Shown piece by piece: positions 28,963 to 39,000 of a stretch of DNA of 64,000 nt. Position 1 is the first letter of the stretch; every line of letters begins with the position of its first letter. The stretch is from Polaribacter marinus (GTDB lineage: Bacteria > Bacteroidota > Bacteroidia > Flavobacteriales > Flavobacteriaceae). A program made the position numbers and the translations under genes. The stretch spans positions 186,001 to 250,000 of the forward strand of contig NZ_JAKQYM010000003.1 of assembly GCF_022662535.1 (NCBI RefSeq), read 5' to 3'. The notes below the pieces were generated by a model. That model saw only the letters and a list, made by a program, of their open reading frames with translations, made no database searches and had not been told where the DNA came from.

Positions 28963-31900
28963 ATGGCTTCAAACAAAAAATACTGGCAAAGTGTTGAGGA
29001 ACTTAAAGGGAGTTCTATTGTTGAAACGTTAAGTAAAAAAGAATTTGTGGAAGAAATTCCTACAGATGATTTTTTAGGTGATAAAGAAACATTAGAAAAT
29101 TCTTCTACTTCACGTAGAGATTTCTTAAAATATGTTGGTTTCACTACAGCTGCAGCTTCATTAGCGGCTTGTGAGGGGCCAGTAAGAAAGGCTATTCCTT
29201 ATGTTGTTAAACCTAATGATGTAACTCCTGGAGTTGCTGATTGGTATGCAACTTCTATGGCTGATGGTTATGATTTTGCTAATGTGTTAGTTAAAACACG
29301 TGAAGGTCGTCCAATTCAAATAATGCCAAATAAAGATGCAAACGGAACAACCAGTGCTAGAGTACAGGCTGCTGTTTTGTCTTTATATGATGAAAAATTA
29401 CGTTTACAAGAGCCTTCTAAAGGTGGAGCTACAATTACTTGGTCTGATGCAGATAAAGAAATTGCAGCTAAATTAAACGAATTAAAGGAGGCAAACAAAC
29501 CAGTTGTTTTATTAACAGGAACGATGGCGAGTCCTTCAACATCTAAAATAGTTGAAGAGTTTATAGCAGCTTATCCAAATATATCACATGTAGTTTATGA
29601 TGCCGTTTCAGAATCTGGAGCAGCAGATGCTATGTTGGCAATGTATGGTAAACGTACACTACCAAATTATCATTTAGATAAAGCAAAAACAATTGTTTCT
29701 TTTGGTGCAGATTTCTTAGGAGATTTTCACGGAGGGTTTGAGAAGCAATATATAGCTGGTAGAAAACCAGAAACTGGAGATATGTCATACCATATTCAGT
29801 TTGAAAGTAATATGTCTTTAACAGGTGCAAATTCTGATAAACGTTTGGTTTTAAAGCCTTCTGATCAGGTTTTTGCGTTGTTAAATTTATATAATATAAT
29901 CACAGGTTCAAATGTTCCTTCAAAAACAACTTCGGTAGACGCAGATGTTAATGCAGCAGCAAAGTCTTTGCAAAAAGCAGGTGCTAAAGGGGTTGTCTTA
30001 ACAGGTTTGAATGATAAAAATGCACAACTAGTTGCTTTGGCAATCAATAAGGCATTGAATAGTGAAATCATTGATGTAAATAATACATTGAATGTCCGTC
30101 AAGGAAATGATACAGAAGTTGCTCAGTTAGTTTCTGATATGAAATCTGGTAAAGTTGCAGGATTAATTTCTTACAATGTTAATCCAATTTATTCATTGTC
30201 AAATTCATCGGATTTTTCTGAAGGACTTAAAAAGGTAGAATTATCTGTAGCGTTATCAATAGAAAATAATGAGACTGTTGATGCTTCTACTTTTGCATTG
30301 CCAACACCACACTTTTTAGAGTCTTGGGGAGATACTCAATTCGATCAAGTAACTTATGGTTTAATGCAACCAACAATTCAACCATTGTTTAATACCCGTC
30401 AAATTCAAGACGTACTATTAAAATGGACAGGCAATTCTGTAAGTTATTATGAATATTTAAAAGGATTTGCTTTGACAAATGTTTTAAATGGGGCTTCTTG
30501 GAATACAGCTTTACATAATGGTTTTCATAAAAAAGAAATTTTAGAGGTTGAAGAAACAACGGTTTCTGATATAGTTATTTCAGACGTTGCTTCTCAATTA
30601 TTAAAATCAACAAAAGCATCTGCTTTTGAATTGAATTTATATACAAAAACTGGTTTAGGAGATGGTAAACAAGCAAACAATCCTTGGTTGCAAGAGTTTC
30701 CAGACCCATTAACTAGAGCTTCTTGGGATAACTACTTAACAATGTCTATTGCTGATGCAAGAGCGTTAGGTTTTGCGAATCCTGTAAAAGATAATGGAGC
30801 AATTAATGGAGACTATGCAAAAGTTTCTGTAAATGGAAAAGAACTTGTTGTTCCAGTAATGGTTCAGCCAGGTCAAGCAAAAGGTTCTGTAGGTTTAGCT
30901 TTAGGTTATGGAAGAACTTTTGGTTTGAAAGATGAAATGAAAGTTGGTGTTAATGCATATACTTTATACACTAATGGAAATAATATACAGTATAATGTTT
31001 CTATAGAAAAAGTATCAGGAACGCATAAGTTTGCTTGTACACAAGTACAAAAAACAATTGCAGGTCGTCATGATATTTTAAAAGTAGCAACCTTAAAAGA
31101 ATATAATAGTTCTGCAGATCCAAAGCATTCTTGGAATAAGCCTGCATTTGTTTCTTATGATCATAATGAAGTAGAAGCTAGTACCATTAATATTTGGGAT
31201 GAGCACAATAGAGAAATAGGACATCACTTTAACTTATCAATAGATTTAACATCTTGTACTGGTTGTGGGGCTTGTGTAGTTGCATGTCATGCAGAAAACA
31301 ATGTTCCTGTAGTTGGTAAAAATGAAGTTAGAGTAGGTAGAGATATGCACTGGTTGCGTATTGATAGATATTATTCTTCTGAAGTAGAAACTAGAGAAGA
31401 AGCAAAAGAATTAGGGTTAAGTAGAGGAGATACCTATAGAGCTTTAGAAACTGAAGCAGAAAACCCTGAGGTTACTTTTCAACCAATGATGTGTCAACAC
31501 TGTAATCATGCTCCTTGTGAGACTGTTTGTCCTGTTGCAGCAACATCACATGGTCGTCAAGGTCAAAATCAAATGGCATATAACAGATGTGTAGGTACAA
31601 GATATTGTGCAAACAACTGTCCATATAGAGTTCGTCGTTTTAACTGGTTTAATTATTCTAATAATAACGAGTTTGACTTTAACATGAACAATGAGTATGG
31701 AAAAATGGTGTTAAATCCTGATGTTGTAGTTCGTTCTAGAGGAGTTATGGAAAAATGCTCTATGTGTATTCAAATGACTCAAGTAACTATTTTAAAAGCA
31801 AAAAGAGAAGGAAGAGCTGTAGATACCGATGAGTTTGAAACAGCTTGTTCATCTGCTTGTACAACAGGAGCTATGGTTTTTGGAGATGTTAATAATGAAA

Positions 31901-32016
31901 AAGACCAAGTAGCAACATTAGCAAAAGATAAAAGAGCTTATCACGTATTAGATTATCTACAAACGAAACCGAATGTAGTGTATCAAGTGAAAGTTAGAAA
32001 TACAAACGAAGCGTAA
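28963..32016 (+). CDS. actB: alternative complex III subunit ActB (molybdopterin-oxidoreductase-like plus FeS domains)
   Basis: Large periplasm-facing subunit. A Tat-type signal with SRRDFLKYVGF (about 49-59) and the lipobox-like SLAAC (about 66-70) suggest a lipid-anchored protein. The middle (about 80-740) is the molybdopterin-oxidoreductase fold without cofactor use, as known for ActB. The C-terminal quarter holds the iron-sulfur cysteines: CTGCGACVVAC, CQHCNHAPCETVC, CVGTRYCANNC and the CSMC / CSSAC group, for a [3Fe-4S]/[4Fe-4S] chain. Length 1017. Confidence 0.94.
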   Translation: MASNKKYWQSVEELKGSSIVETLSKKEFVEEIPTDDFLGDKETLENSSTSRRDFLKYVGFTTAAASLAACEGPVRKAIPYVVKPNDVTPGVADWYATSMADGYDFANVLVKTREGRPIQIMPNKDANGTTSARVQAAVLSLYDEKLRLQEPSKGGATITWSDADKEIAAKLNELKEANKPVVLLTGTMASPSTSKIVEEFIAAYPNISHVVYDAVSESGAADAMLAMYGKRTLPNYHLDKAKTIVSFGADFLGDFHGGFEKQYIAGRKPETGDMSYHIQFESNMSLTGANSDKRLVLKPSDQVFALLNLYNIITGSNVPSKTTSVDADVNAAAKSLQKAGAKGVVLTGLNDKNAQLVALAINKALNSEIIDVNNTLNVRQGNDTEVAQLVSDMKSGKVAGLISYNVNPIYSLSNSSDFSEGLKKVELSVALSIENNETVDASTFALPTPHFLESWGDTQFDQVTYGLMQPTIQPLFNTRQIQDVLLKWTGNSVSYYEYLKGFALTNVLNGASWNTALHNGFHKKEILEVEETTVSDIVISDVASQLLKSTKASAFELNLYTKTGLGDGKQANNPWLQEFPDPLTRASWDNYLTMSIADARALGFANPVKDNGAINGDYAKVSVNGKELVVPVMVQPGQAKGSVGLALGYGRTFGLKDEMKVGVNAYTLYTNGNNIQYNVSIEKVSGTHKFACTQVQKTIAGRHDILKVATLKEYNSSADPKHSWNKPAFVSYDHNEVEASTINIWDEHNREIGHHFNLSIDLTSCTGCGACVVACHAENNVPVVGKNEVRVGRDMHWLRIDRYYSSEVETREEAKELGLSRGDTYRALETEAENPEVTFQPMMCQHCNHAPCETVCPVAATSHGRQGQNQMAYNRCVGTRYCANNCPYRVRRFNWFNYSNNNEFDFNMNNEYGKMVLNPDVVVRSRGVMEKCSMCIQMTQVTILKAKREGRAVDTDEFETACSSACTTGAMVFGDVNNEKDQVATLAKDKRAYHVLDYLQTKPNVVYQVKVRNTNEA

Positions 32017-32038
32017 TTAAAATTTAAGATATAAGAAT

Positions 32039-33493
32039 ATGTCTCATTACGAAGCACCTATAAGGGAACCTTTAGTATTAGGTGATAAAAGTTATCACGA
32101 TATTACCGAAGACATTGCAAAGCCTATAGAAGGAAAAGCAAATAAGAATTGGTATATAGCATTTTATATTTCTTTAGCAGCAATGCTTTGGGGATTTGGA
32201 TGTATCTTCTATACAGTTGGAACTGGTATTGGAGTCTGGGGATTAAACAAGAACATTGGATGGGCTTGGGATATTACCAACTTTGTTTGGTGGGTAGGTA
32301 TTGGTCACGCAGGAACATTAATTTCTGCAGTGCTTTTATTATTCCGTCAAAAATGGAGAATGGCAATTAACCGTTCTGCAGAAGCAATGACCATTTTTGC
32401 TGTTTTTCAAGCAGGATTGTTTCCTATTATTCACATGGGAAGACCATGGAATGGATACTGGGTATTACCAATTCCTAATCAATTTGGATCATTGTGGGTA
32501 AATTTTAACTCTCCACTATTGTGGGATGTTTTTGCAATCTCAACGTATTTATCTGTATCATTAGTTTTCTGGTGGACAGGTTTATTACCAGATTTTGCAA
32601 TGATTCGTGATAGAGCCGTAAAACCTTTCCAAAAGAAAATATATGCTTTATTAAGTTTTGGTTGGTCTGGTAGAGCAAAAGATTGGCAACGTTTTGAAGA
32701 AGTATCTTTAGTACTTGCCGGTTTAGCAACGCCATTAGTGCTTTCTGTACATACAATTGTATCAATGGATTTTGCTACATCTATTAATCCAGGTTGGCAC
32801 TCAACAATCTTTCCTCCTTATTTCGTAGCTGGGGCAATCTTTTCAGGATTTGCTATGGTGCAAACCTTATTAGGTATAATGAGAAAGGTTACAAACATGG
32901 AAGATTATATTACACGTATGCATGTGGAATATATGAACATTGTTATTATCTTAACTGGTGGAATTGTTGCTGTAGCTTATGCAACCGAGTTCTTTATAGC
33001 TTGGTATACAGGTTCGCCTTATGAAAATTACACATATTTATCAGTAGGTGCTGCAACTGGACCATATGCTTGGGCATTTTATTCTTTATTATTCTTTAAT
33101 ATCTTAACACCACAGATATTATGGTTTAAAAAGATTAGAAGAAGTTTTATTTGGTCTTTTATTATATCAATATTTATTAATATTGGTATGTGGTTTGAGC
33201 GTTTTGATATTATTGCAATTGTATTAAGTAAAGGTCATTTACCATCTACTTGGTGGCGTTTTGAACCAACATTTGTAGACGTAGGTATCTTTATTGGAAC
33301 TATTGGGTTCTTCTTTGTATTATTTTTATTATATGCAAGAACATTCCCAGTTATTGCGCAAGCAGAAGTAAAAACAATATTGAAATCTTCTGGTGAGTTT
33401 TACAAGAAGAGAAGTGAACAAGGTATACCAACTAAACCTGCTATTAAAATAGCAAACTTAGAGGGTGAATCAGATAAAAAAGATAAAGAATAA
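32039..33493 (+). CDS. actC: alternative complex III subunit ActC (NrfD-like quinol-binding)
   Basis: Polytopic NrfD/PsrC family membrane protein of 484 residues with about ten hydrophobic segments. Recognisable parts are WWVGIGHAGTLISA, FPIIHMGRPWNGYWVLPIPN and VLSVHTIVSMDFA. In ACIII this subunit carries the quinol site facing ActB. It starts 22 bases after actB; actD follows after two bases. Confidence 0.94.
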   Translation: MSHYEAPIREPLVLGDKSYHDITEDIAKPIEGKANKNWYIAFYISLAAMLWGFGCIFYTVGTGIGVWGLNKNIGWAWDITNFVWWVGIGHAGTLISAVLLLFRQKWRMAINRSAEAMTIFAVFQAGLFPIIHMGRPWNGYWVLPIPNQFGSLWVNFNSPLLWDVFAISTYLSVSLVFWWTGLLPDFAMIRDRAVKPFQKKIYALLSFGWSGRAKDWQRFEEVSLVLAGLATPLVLSVHTIVSMDFATSINPGWHSTIFPPYFVAGAIFSGFAMVQTLLGIMRKVTNMEDYITRMHVEYMNIVIILTGGIVAVAYATEFFIAWYTGSPYENYTYLSVGAATGPYAWAFYSLLFFNILTPQILWFKKIRRSFIWSFIISIFINIGMWFERFDIIAIVLSKGHLPSTWWRFEPTFVDVGIFIGTIGFFFVLFLLYARTFPVIAQAEVKTILKSSGEFYKKRSEQGIPTKPAIKIANLEGESDKKDKE

Positions 33494-33495
33494 TT

Positions 33496-34023
33496 ATGGA
33501 ATCATCAAAAGTTATTCACGCGTTTTATACGGATGACGAGATTTTGTTAGATGCAGTGAAAACTGTAAAGGCAAAACATCATCATATTGAAGAAGTATTT
33601 TGTCCATTTCCAGTGCATGGATTAGACAAAGCAATGGGCTTAGCTCCTACAAGATTAGCTATTACAGCTTTCTTTTATGGGATCACTGGGTTATGTTTTG
33701 CTATTTGGATGACAAATTATATGATGATTCAAGATTGGCCACAAGATATTGGAGGTAAACCTAGTTTTTCTTGGTTAGAAAATATGCCAGCTTTTGTGCC
33801 AATTATGTTTGAATTAACCGTGTTTTTTGCAGCCCATTTAATGGTAATTACTTTTTATATGAGAAGTAGAATTTGGCCATTTAAAGAAGCTGAAAATCCA
33901 GATCCTAGAACTACAGATGATCATTTCTTAATGGAAATCCCTGTACATAATAATGTAGATGAATTAACCGCATTATTACAAAAAACAGGAGCTGTAGAAA
34001 TTAATATAGTAGACAAGCACTAA
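33496..34023 (+). CDS. actD: alternative complex III subunit ActD (DUF3341)
   Basis: The 175-residue protein has two membrane helices (about 52-75 and 96-120) and the DUF3341 features VEEVFCPFPVHGLDKAMG-like start (here IEEVFCPFPVHGLDKAMGL) and AHLMVITFYMR. ActD is a structural membrane subunit of ACIII near ActC. It starts two bases after actC. Confidence 0.92.
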   Translation: MESSKVIHAFYTDDEILLDAVKTVKAKHHHIEEVFCPFPVHGLDKAMGLAPTRLAITAFFYGITGLCFAIWMTNYMMIQDWPQDIGGKPSFSWLENMPAFVPIMFELTVFFAAHLMVITFYMRSRIWPFKEAENPDPRTTDDHFLMEIPVHNNVDELTALLQKTGAVEINIVDKH

Positions 34024-34033
34024 TTTATAGATA

Positions 34034-34579
34034 ATGAAGAATTTTAAATTAATTATCGCTTTAGTAATATTTACAAGTTTGGTATCTTGTAATAAACGTA
34101 CACCAAAATTACAATATATGCCAGATATGTATGTATCTGTACCTTATGATGTAAATGGTGCTGAAGGTTTAAACGGTAAACCAGTTAACTTAAAACCAGT
34201 TGCAGGAACAATTGCAAGAGGAGGACATCCCACTTATGATATTCCTAACACTAACGAAGGTTACGATAAAGCAAAAGCAGAATTAACCAATCCTTTAGAA
34301 GCTACAGAAGCTAATTTAGAAAATGGTAAAAAAATGTACGATATTTATTGTATATCTTGCCATGGTAAAAAAGGAGATGGTGATGGAGTTTTGTCACAAA
34401 GAGAAAAGTTTGAAGGAATTCCAAACTATAAAGATAGAGATGTAAACGCAGGAACTATTTATCATGTAATTATGTATGGTAAAGGTTTAATGGGATCTCA
34501 TGCTTCTCAATTAACGTACACAGAACGTTGGCAAATAGTACAATACGTAGAACATTTACGTTCAGATTTAGCAAAATAA
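34034..34579 (+). CDS. actE: alternative complex III subunit ActE (monohaem cytochrome c lipoprotein)
   Basis: The 181 residues begin with a lipoprotein signal ending in SLVSC (Cys about 19). One haem site, CISCHGKKGDGDG, lies near 105-117, with the distal methionine probably in MGSHASQLT. ActE is the periplasmic monohaem subunit that can hand electrons to the oxidase. The gene start sits 10 bases after actD. Confidence 0.93.
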   Translation: MKNFKLIIALVIFTSLVSCNKRTPKLQYMPDMYVSVPYDVNGAEGLNGKPVNLKPVAGTIARGGHPTYDIPNTNEGYDKAKAELTNPLEATEANLENGKKMYDIYCISCHGKKGDGDGVLSQREKFEGIPNYKDRDVNAGTIYHVIMYGKGLMGSHASQLTYTERWQIVQYVEHLRSDLAK

Positions 34580-34605
34580 TTACAAAAAGAAAGAATACGA
34601 AAGAT

Positions 34606-36030
34606 ATGTATCAATTCTCTGGTAAATTAAAAACATTCTCATTAGCTCTAATTCTTTTAGGCGCTTTAGGAATTACATATGGTTTTTTTACTGCACCAAA
34701 AACAGTAGAAGAAGCTAAAGACATTATAGCACAACAAGTAGACTCTCATGGCAACGGTCATGAAGTTTTACATGAAGATGCTAAAAAAATTGAACATGCA
34801 ACCGAAAATCATGATGCAAATAAAGCTCATGTTTCTGCAGATGCTCATGGCAAACATCATGATGCAGCTCATGACGAGCATGTTTTTCATCAATTACAAA
34901 ATAAACCTTGGTCTGCAGTTTATGTAGCTTTGTTTTTCTTTTTAGGAATTTCATTAGTTGTTTTAGCTTTTTATGCATCGCAAAGAGTAGCGCAATCGGC
35001 TTGGTCTGTTGTTCTATTTAGAGTGATGGAAGCGATAACAGCCAACTTAGTACCAACTTCTATTTTTATGTTACTCTTTATTGTAGCAAGTATTATGCAT
35101 ATGAATCATATATTTCCATGGATGGCAGAAGGAACTTTTACTCCAGGTCATGAAAATTATGATGCAATTATAGATGGTAAATCTTGGTGGATGAATATTC
35201 CAGATTGGACTATTAGAGGTGTTGTGTATTTATTGATATGGAATGCATATAGATGGTTTATTCGTAGAAATTCTATTAAAGAAGATACTGCAAATGATGC
35301 TAATAAAACTTACAAGTTAAACTATAATGTTTCTGTTGGATTTATCTTCTTATTTATGTTAACCGAATCAATGATGTCTTGGGATTGGATTATGGGATTA
35401 GATCCTCACTGGTTCTCTACATTATTTGGATGGTATGTATTATCAGGTTTTTTAGTAAGTGCATTAACAGCAATCGCTTTTGTTACTATTTATTTACGTT
35501 CTAAAGGTTTTTTACCAGCAGTGAATGATAGTCATATTCATGATTTGGCTAAGTTTATGTTTGGGTTCTCTATTTTCTGGACCTACTTATGGTTTGCTCA
35601 GTTTATGTTAATCTGGTATGCAAATATTCCAGAAGAAACTACATATTTTGCTATGAGATTTGAAGAATATAAATTACCTTTTATTGGAATGCTAGGTATG
35701 AACTTTGTTTTTCCAATATTGTTATTATTAAATAGCGATTTTAAAAGTATTCCTTGGTTTGTTGTGATAGGAGGTGTTGTAATATTGTTAGGACATTATG
35801 TAGACGTTTTTGTAATGGTTATGCCTGCAACTGTAGGAGCACATTGGTCTTTTGGTATTACAGAATTTAGTGCATTGTTATTCTTTTTAGGAGTATTTAT
35901 TTTTACTGTTTTTAGTGCATTTGCAAAAGCAAATCCTATACCAGTTGGAAATCCATTCTTAAAAGAGAGTGAACACTTTCACTACTATAACATCGAACAC
36001 AGAGGAGAAGGATCAGGAGATCATCATTAA
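34606..36030 (+). CDS. actF: alternative complex III subunit ActF (NrfD-like) with His-rich loop
   Basis: Second NrfD-like polytopic subunit, 474 residues. I chose the ATG at 34606 (MYQFSGKLK) rather than an earlier in-frame ATG at 34528, which lies within actE. A first helix (about 10-29) is followed by a His-rich segment (about 48-95, twelve His with many Asp/Glu), then about nine more helices. Landmarks: FLFMLTESMMSWDWIMGLDPHWFSTLFGWY and the ...VDVFVMVMPATVG region. The His-rich loop could bind metal ions; that is inference. Confidence 0.92.
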   Translation: MYQFSGKLKTFSLALILLGALGITYGFFTAPKTVEEAKDIIAQQVDSHGNGHEVLHEDAKKIEHATENHDANKAHVSADAHGKHHDAAHDEHVFHQLQNKPWSAVYVALFFFLGISLVVLAFYASQRVAQSAWSVVLFRVMEAITANLVPTSIFMLLFIVASIMHMNHIFPWMAEGTFTPGHENYDAIIDGKSWWMNIPDWTIRGVVYLLIWNAYRWFIRRNSIKEDTANDANKTYKLNYNVSVGFIFLFMLTESMMSWDWIMGLDPHWFSTLFGWYVLSGFLVSALTAIAFVTIYLRSKGFLPAVNDSHIHDLAKFMFGFSIFWTYLWFAQFMLIWYANIPEETTYFAMRFEEYKLPFIGMLGMNFVFPILLLLNSDFKSIPWFVVIGGVVILLGHYVDVFVMVMPATVGAHWSFGITEFSALLFFLGVFIFTVFSAFAKANPIPVGNPFLKESEHFHYYNIEHRGEGSGDHH

Positions 36031-36067
36031 TAAATAATTGAATTAAAATAATTAAGACGAGATAAGT

Positions 36068-37075
36068 ATGTTAGCTCTATTTTATATTTTTATAGTTGTT
36101 GCAATAGGAGTAAGTTTTTGGCAAATAACCAGAATCATGAACTTAAGAAGTTCAATAGCTACCAATAAGGACAACGCTACACAAGGAAAATTAGCCCTTG
36201 CATTCATGGCATTTTTATATGGAATGATGATTTATTGTTTAATTTTCATGAATGTAATAATGTTACCAGAATCTGCTTCTATTGAAGGAGAACACGATGA
36301 TAATCTATTTGATATTACATTCTGGTTAATTGGTATTGTGCAATTTTTAATGCAGTTTTTAATCTTTTACTTTACCTTTAAATATAGGGGAAGAGAAGGT
36401 CAAAAGGCTAAATTTTATGCAGATAGTCATAAATTAGAATTGATTTGGACCGTTACACCTGCAGCCGTTTTAGTGGTGTTAATTGGTTATGGTCTTTGGC
36501 AGTGGAATAATACCATGGACTTGTCTGATGATAAAGATGCTATTGTAATTGAAGTTTATGCTCAACAATTTAGATGGGACGCACGTTACGCTGGAGAAGA
36601 CAATACATTAGGATATGGAAATGTAAATTACATAAAAGGTATTAACACAATGGGGGTTGATATGACAGATAAAAATGCTTTAGACGATAAACATGTAACT
36701 GAATTATATTTACCTAAAGGTAGAAAAGTTCACTTTAAATTTCGTTCTCAAGATGTTTTACATTCTGCCTATATGCCTCATTTTAGAGCACAAATGAACT
36801 GTGTACCTGGTATGGTAACACAATTCGGTTTTACTCCTAAGTATACTACTGAAGAAATGAGACAACAATCTGAGGTAATTGAAAAAACTGCAGGAATTAA
36901 CAAAATAAGAAAAGAAAAAGGAGAAGACCCTTACGTTTTCGACTATTTGTTATTATGTAATAAAATTTGTGGAGCTTCTCACTATAATATGCAAATGAAA
37001 ATTACAGTTGTAGAGGAAGAAGAATACAACAAGTGGATTGCAGAACAACCAACTTTAGCATCAGTTATTAAATAA
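36068..37075 (+). CDS. coxB: cytochrome c oxidase subunit II
   Basis: Carries the CuA centre that accepts electrons from cytochrome c or ActE. The 335 residues show three hydrophobic segments near the N-terminus (about 2-20, 48-66, 82-104), a fourth at about 128-148, and the cupredoxin domain with SQDVLHSAYMPHFR and the CuA ligands CNKICGASHYNMQM (C-x3-C-x3-H-x2-M). No fused cytochrome c domain. It is 38 bases after actF, supporting one transcript for complex III and oxidase. Confidence 0.95.
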   Translation: MLALFYIFIVVAIGVSFWQITRIMNLRSSIATNKDNATQGKLALAFMAFLYGMMIYCLIFMNVIMLPESASIEGEHDDNLFDITFWLIGIVQFLMQFLIFYFTFKYRGREGQKAKFYADSHKLELIWTVTPAAVLVVLIGYGLWQWNNTMDLSDDKDAIVIEVYAQQFRWDARYAGEDNTLGYGNVNYIKGINTMGVDMTDKNALDDKHVTELYLPKGRKVHFKFRSQDVLHSAYMPHFRAQMNCVPGMVTQFGFTPKYTTEEMRQQSEVIEKTAGINKIRKEKGEDPYVFDYLLLCNKICGASHYNMQMKITVVEEEEYNKWIAEQPTLASVIK

Positions 37076-37107
37076 TTAAATTAAAAGATACTACAAATAA
37101 AAAGATT

Positions 37108-38889
37108 ATGTCAGAACATCATCATAAAGAAACATTTGTAACTAAATATATTTTTAGTCAAGATCATAAAATGATCTCTAAACAGTTCTTAATAACTGGT
37201 ATATTTATGGGGATTATTGGAGTTTTTATGTCTATGTTATTTCGTATGCAAATTGCATGGCCAGAAAAATCGTTTTCTATTATTGAAGCGTTTTTAGGGC
37301 ACCATCAAACGGATGGGGTTATGAATCCAGATATTTACTTAGCAATTGTAACAATTCATGGTACCATTATGGTATTCTTTGTACTTACTGCAGGTTTAAG
37401 TGGTACATTTTCTAACTTATTAATTCCATTGCAAATTGGAGCTAGAGATATGGCTTCTGGTTTCTTAAATATGGTATCGTATTGGTTATTCTTTTTATCA
37501 AGTATAATCATGGTGATTTCTTTATTTGTTGAAGCGGGACCTGCATCAGCAGGTTGGACAGTATATCCTCCTCTAAGTGCCTTACCTCAAGCAATTCCAG
37601 GTTCTGGTTTAGGTATGACTTTATGGTTAGTTTCTATGGCTATATTCATTGCTTCATCATTAATAGGATCATTAAACTATATTGTTACAATTTTCAACTT
37701 AAGAACAAAAGGAATGAAAATGACAAGATTGCCATTAACAATGTGGGCTTTCTTTATCACTGCAGTTATTGGTGTTGTTTCTTTCCCTGTATTATTATCA
37801 GCAGCATTATTGTTGATCTTTGATAGAAGTTTTGGTACGTCATTTTATTTATCAGATATTTTTATCTCTGGAGAAGTTTTACATTATCAAGGTGGTTCAC
37901 CAGTATTGTTTGAACATTTATTTTGGTTTTTAGGTCACCCAGAAGTATATATTGTTTTATTACCTGCTTTGGGTATTACATCAGAAATTATATCAACAAA
38001 CTCTAGAAAACCTATTTTTGGTTATAGAGCAATGATTGGTTCTATTATGGCAATTGCATTTTTATCTACAATTGTTTGGGGACATCATATGTTTGTTTCT
38101 GGAATGAACCCATTTTTAGGTTCTGTATTTACATTTACAACTTTATTAATTGCAATACCTTCAGCGGTAAAAGCATTTAACTATATTACTACCTTATGGA
38201 AAGGGAATTTACAATTAAATCCTGCCATGTTATTTTCTATCGGATTGGTTTCAACATTTGTAACAGGTGGTTTAACAGGATTGGTTTTAGGAGATTCTGC
38301 TTTAGATATTAATGTACATGATACGTATTTTGTTGTTGCGCATTTCCATTTAGTAATGGGAGTTTCTGCCATCTTTGGTATGTTTGCGGGTGTTTATCAT
38401 TGGTTCCCTAAAATGTATGGAAGAATGATGAATAAAACATTAGGTTACTGGCACTTTTGGATTTCAATAATCTGTGCTTATGGTGTTTTCTGGCCAATGC
38501 ACTTTATTGGTTTGGCAGGTTTACCACGTAGATACTATACAAATACAAATTTTCCATTATTTGATGATTTAGCAGATATCAACGTTGTAATTACAATTTT
38601 TGCCTTGATTGGTGGTTTAGCTCAAATTATATTTTTAGCAAATTTCTTTATCTCTATTTATAGAGGAGAAAAAGCAACCCAAAATCCTTGGAGATCAAAT
38701 ACATTAGAATGGACAACACCTATTGAACATGTTCATGGTAACTGGCCAGGTAAAATTCCTGAAGTTCACAGATGGGCATACGATTATAGTAAACGTGTAG
38801 ATCCAAATGATGATGACAGTGACTTTTTACATGGAGAAGACTTTGTGTTACAAACAACACCTTTATTAGATGGTGAAGAACCATCATAA
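37108..38889 (+). CDS. coxA: cytochrome c oxidase subunit I
   Basis: Haem-copper oxidase core subunit, aa3 type (A family). The 593 residues have about twelve helices. Haem and copper ligands: TIHGTIMV (His84, low-spin haem), WFLGHPEVYIVLLP (CuB His with cross-linked Tyr), WGHHMFVSG (two CuB His) and VVAHFHLVMG (haem a3 and a). It reduces oxygen to water and pumps protons. Last gene of the cluster here; subunit III genes are not in this window. A terminator follows. Confidence 0.96.
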   Translation: MSEHHHKETFVTKYIFSQDHKMISKQFLITGIFMGIIGVFMSMLFRMQIAWPEKSFSIIEAFLGHHQTDGVMNPDIYLAIVTIHGTIMVFFVLTAGLSGTFSNLLIPLQIGARDMASGFLNMVSYWLFFLSSIIMVISLFVEAGPASAGWTVYPPLSALPQAIPGSGLGMTLWLVSMAIFIASSLIGSLNYIVTIFNLRTKGMKMTRLPLTMWAFFITAVIGVVSFPVLLSAALLLIFDRSFGTSFYLSDIFISGEVLHYQGGSPVLFEHLFWFLGHPEVYIVLLPALGITSEIISTNSRKPIFGYRAMIGSIMAIAFLSTIVWGHHMFVSGMNPFLGSVFTFTTLLIAIPSAVKAFNYITTLWKGNLQLNPAMLFSIGLVSTFVTGGLTGLVLGDSALDINVHDTYFVVAHFHLVMGVSAIFGMFAGVYHWFPKMYGRMMNKTLGYWHFWISIICAYGVFWPMHFIGLAGLPRRYYTNTNFPLFDDLADINVVITIFALIGGLAQIIFLANFFISIYRGEKATQNPWRSNTLEWTTPIEHVHGNWPGKIPEVHRWAYDYSKRVDPNDDDSDFLHGEDFVLQTTPLLDGEEPS

Positions 38890-38911
38890 ATAATGTTTTA
38901 TATAATTTAAT

Positions 38912-38946
38912 AAAAACCTTTCCATATTTTTGGAAAGGTTTTTTTG
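38912..38946 (+). terminator. terminator after coxA
   Basis: CCTTTCCA and TGGAAAGG form an 8-bp stem, extended by A/T pairs to about 13 bp, with a loop of six and a run of seven T. Confidence 0.9.
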
Positions 38947-38987
38947 TTATGTAACAAAACATACCAAAAATGTACCTCAAATAATAT

Positions 38988-38995
38988 TATCTTTG
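38988..38995 (+). promoter_or_regulatory. -7 element just upstream of ruvB
   Basis: TATCTTTG fits TAnnTTTG and ends only 5 bases before the ruvB ATG at 39001, which places the transcription start at or next to the start codon. No good TTTG box is visible at 17-20 bases upstream. Confidence 0.5.
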
Positions 38996-39000
38996 TATCT

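Noticed and set aside
34528-34605. Longer N-terminus for ActF
   Set aside because: It would lie inside actE and add a basic stretch without family likeness; the ATG at 34606 gives the normal start before the first helix.
38944-39000. Longer N-terminus for RuvB
   Set aside because: It would begin in the coxA terminator and contain the -7 element; the 39001 start gives the standard length.
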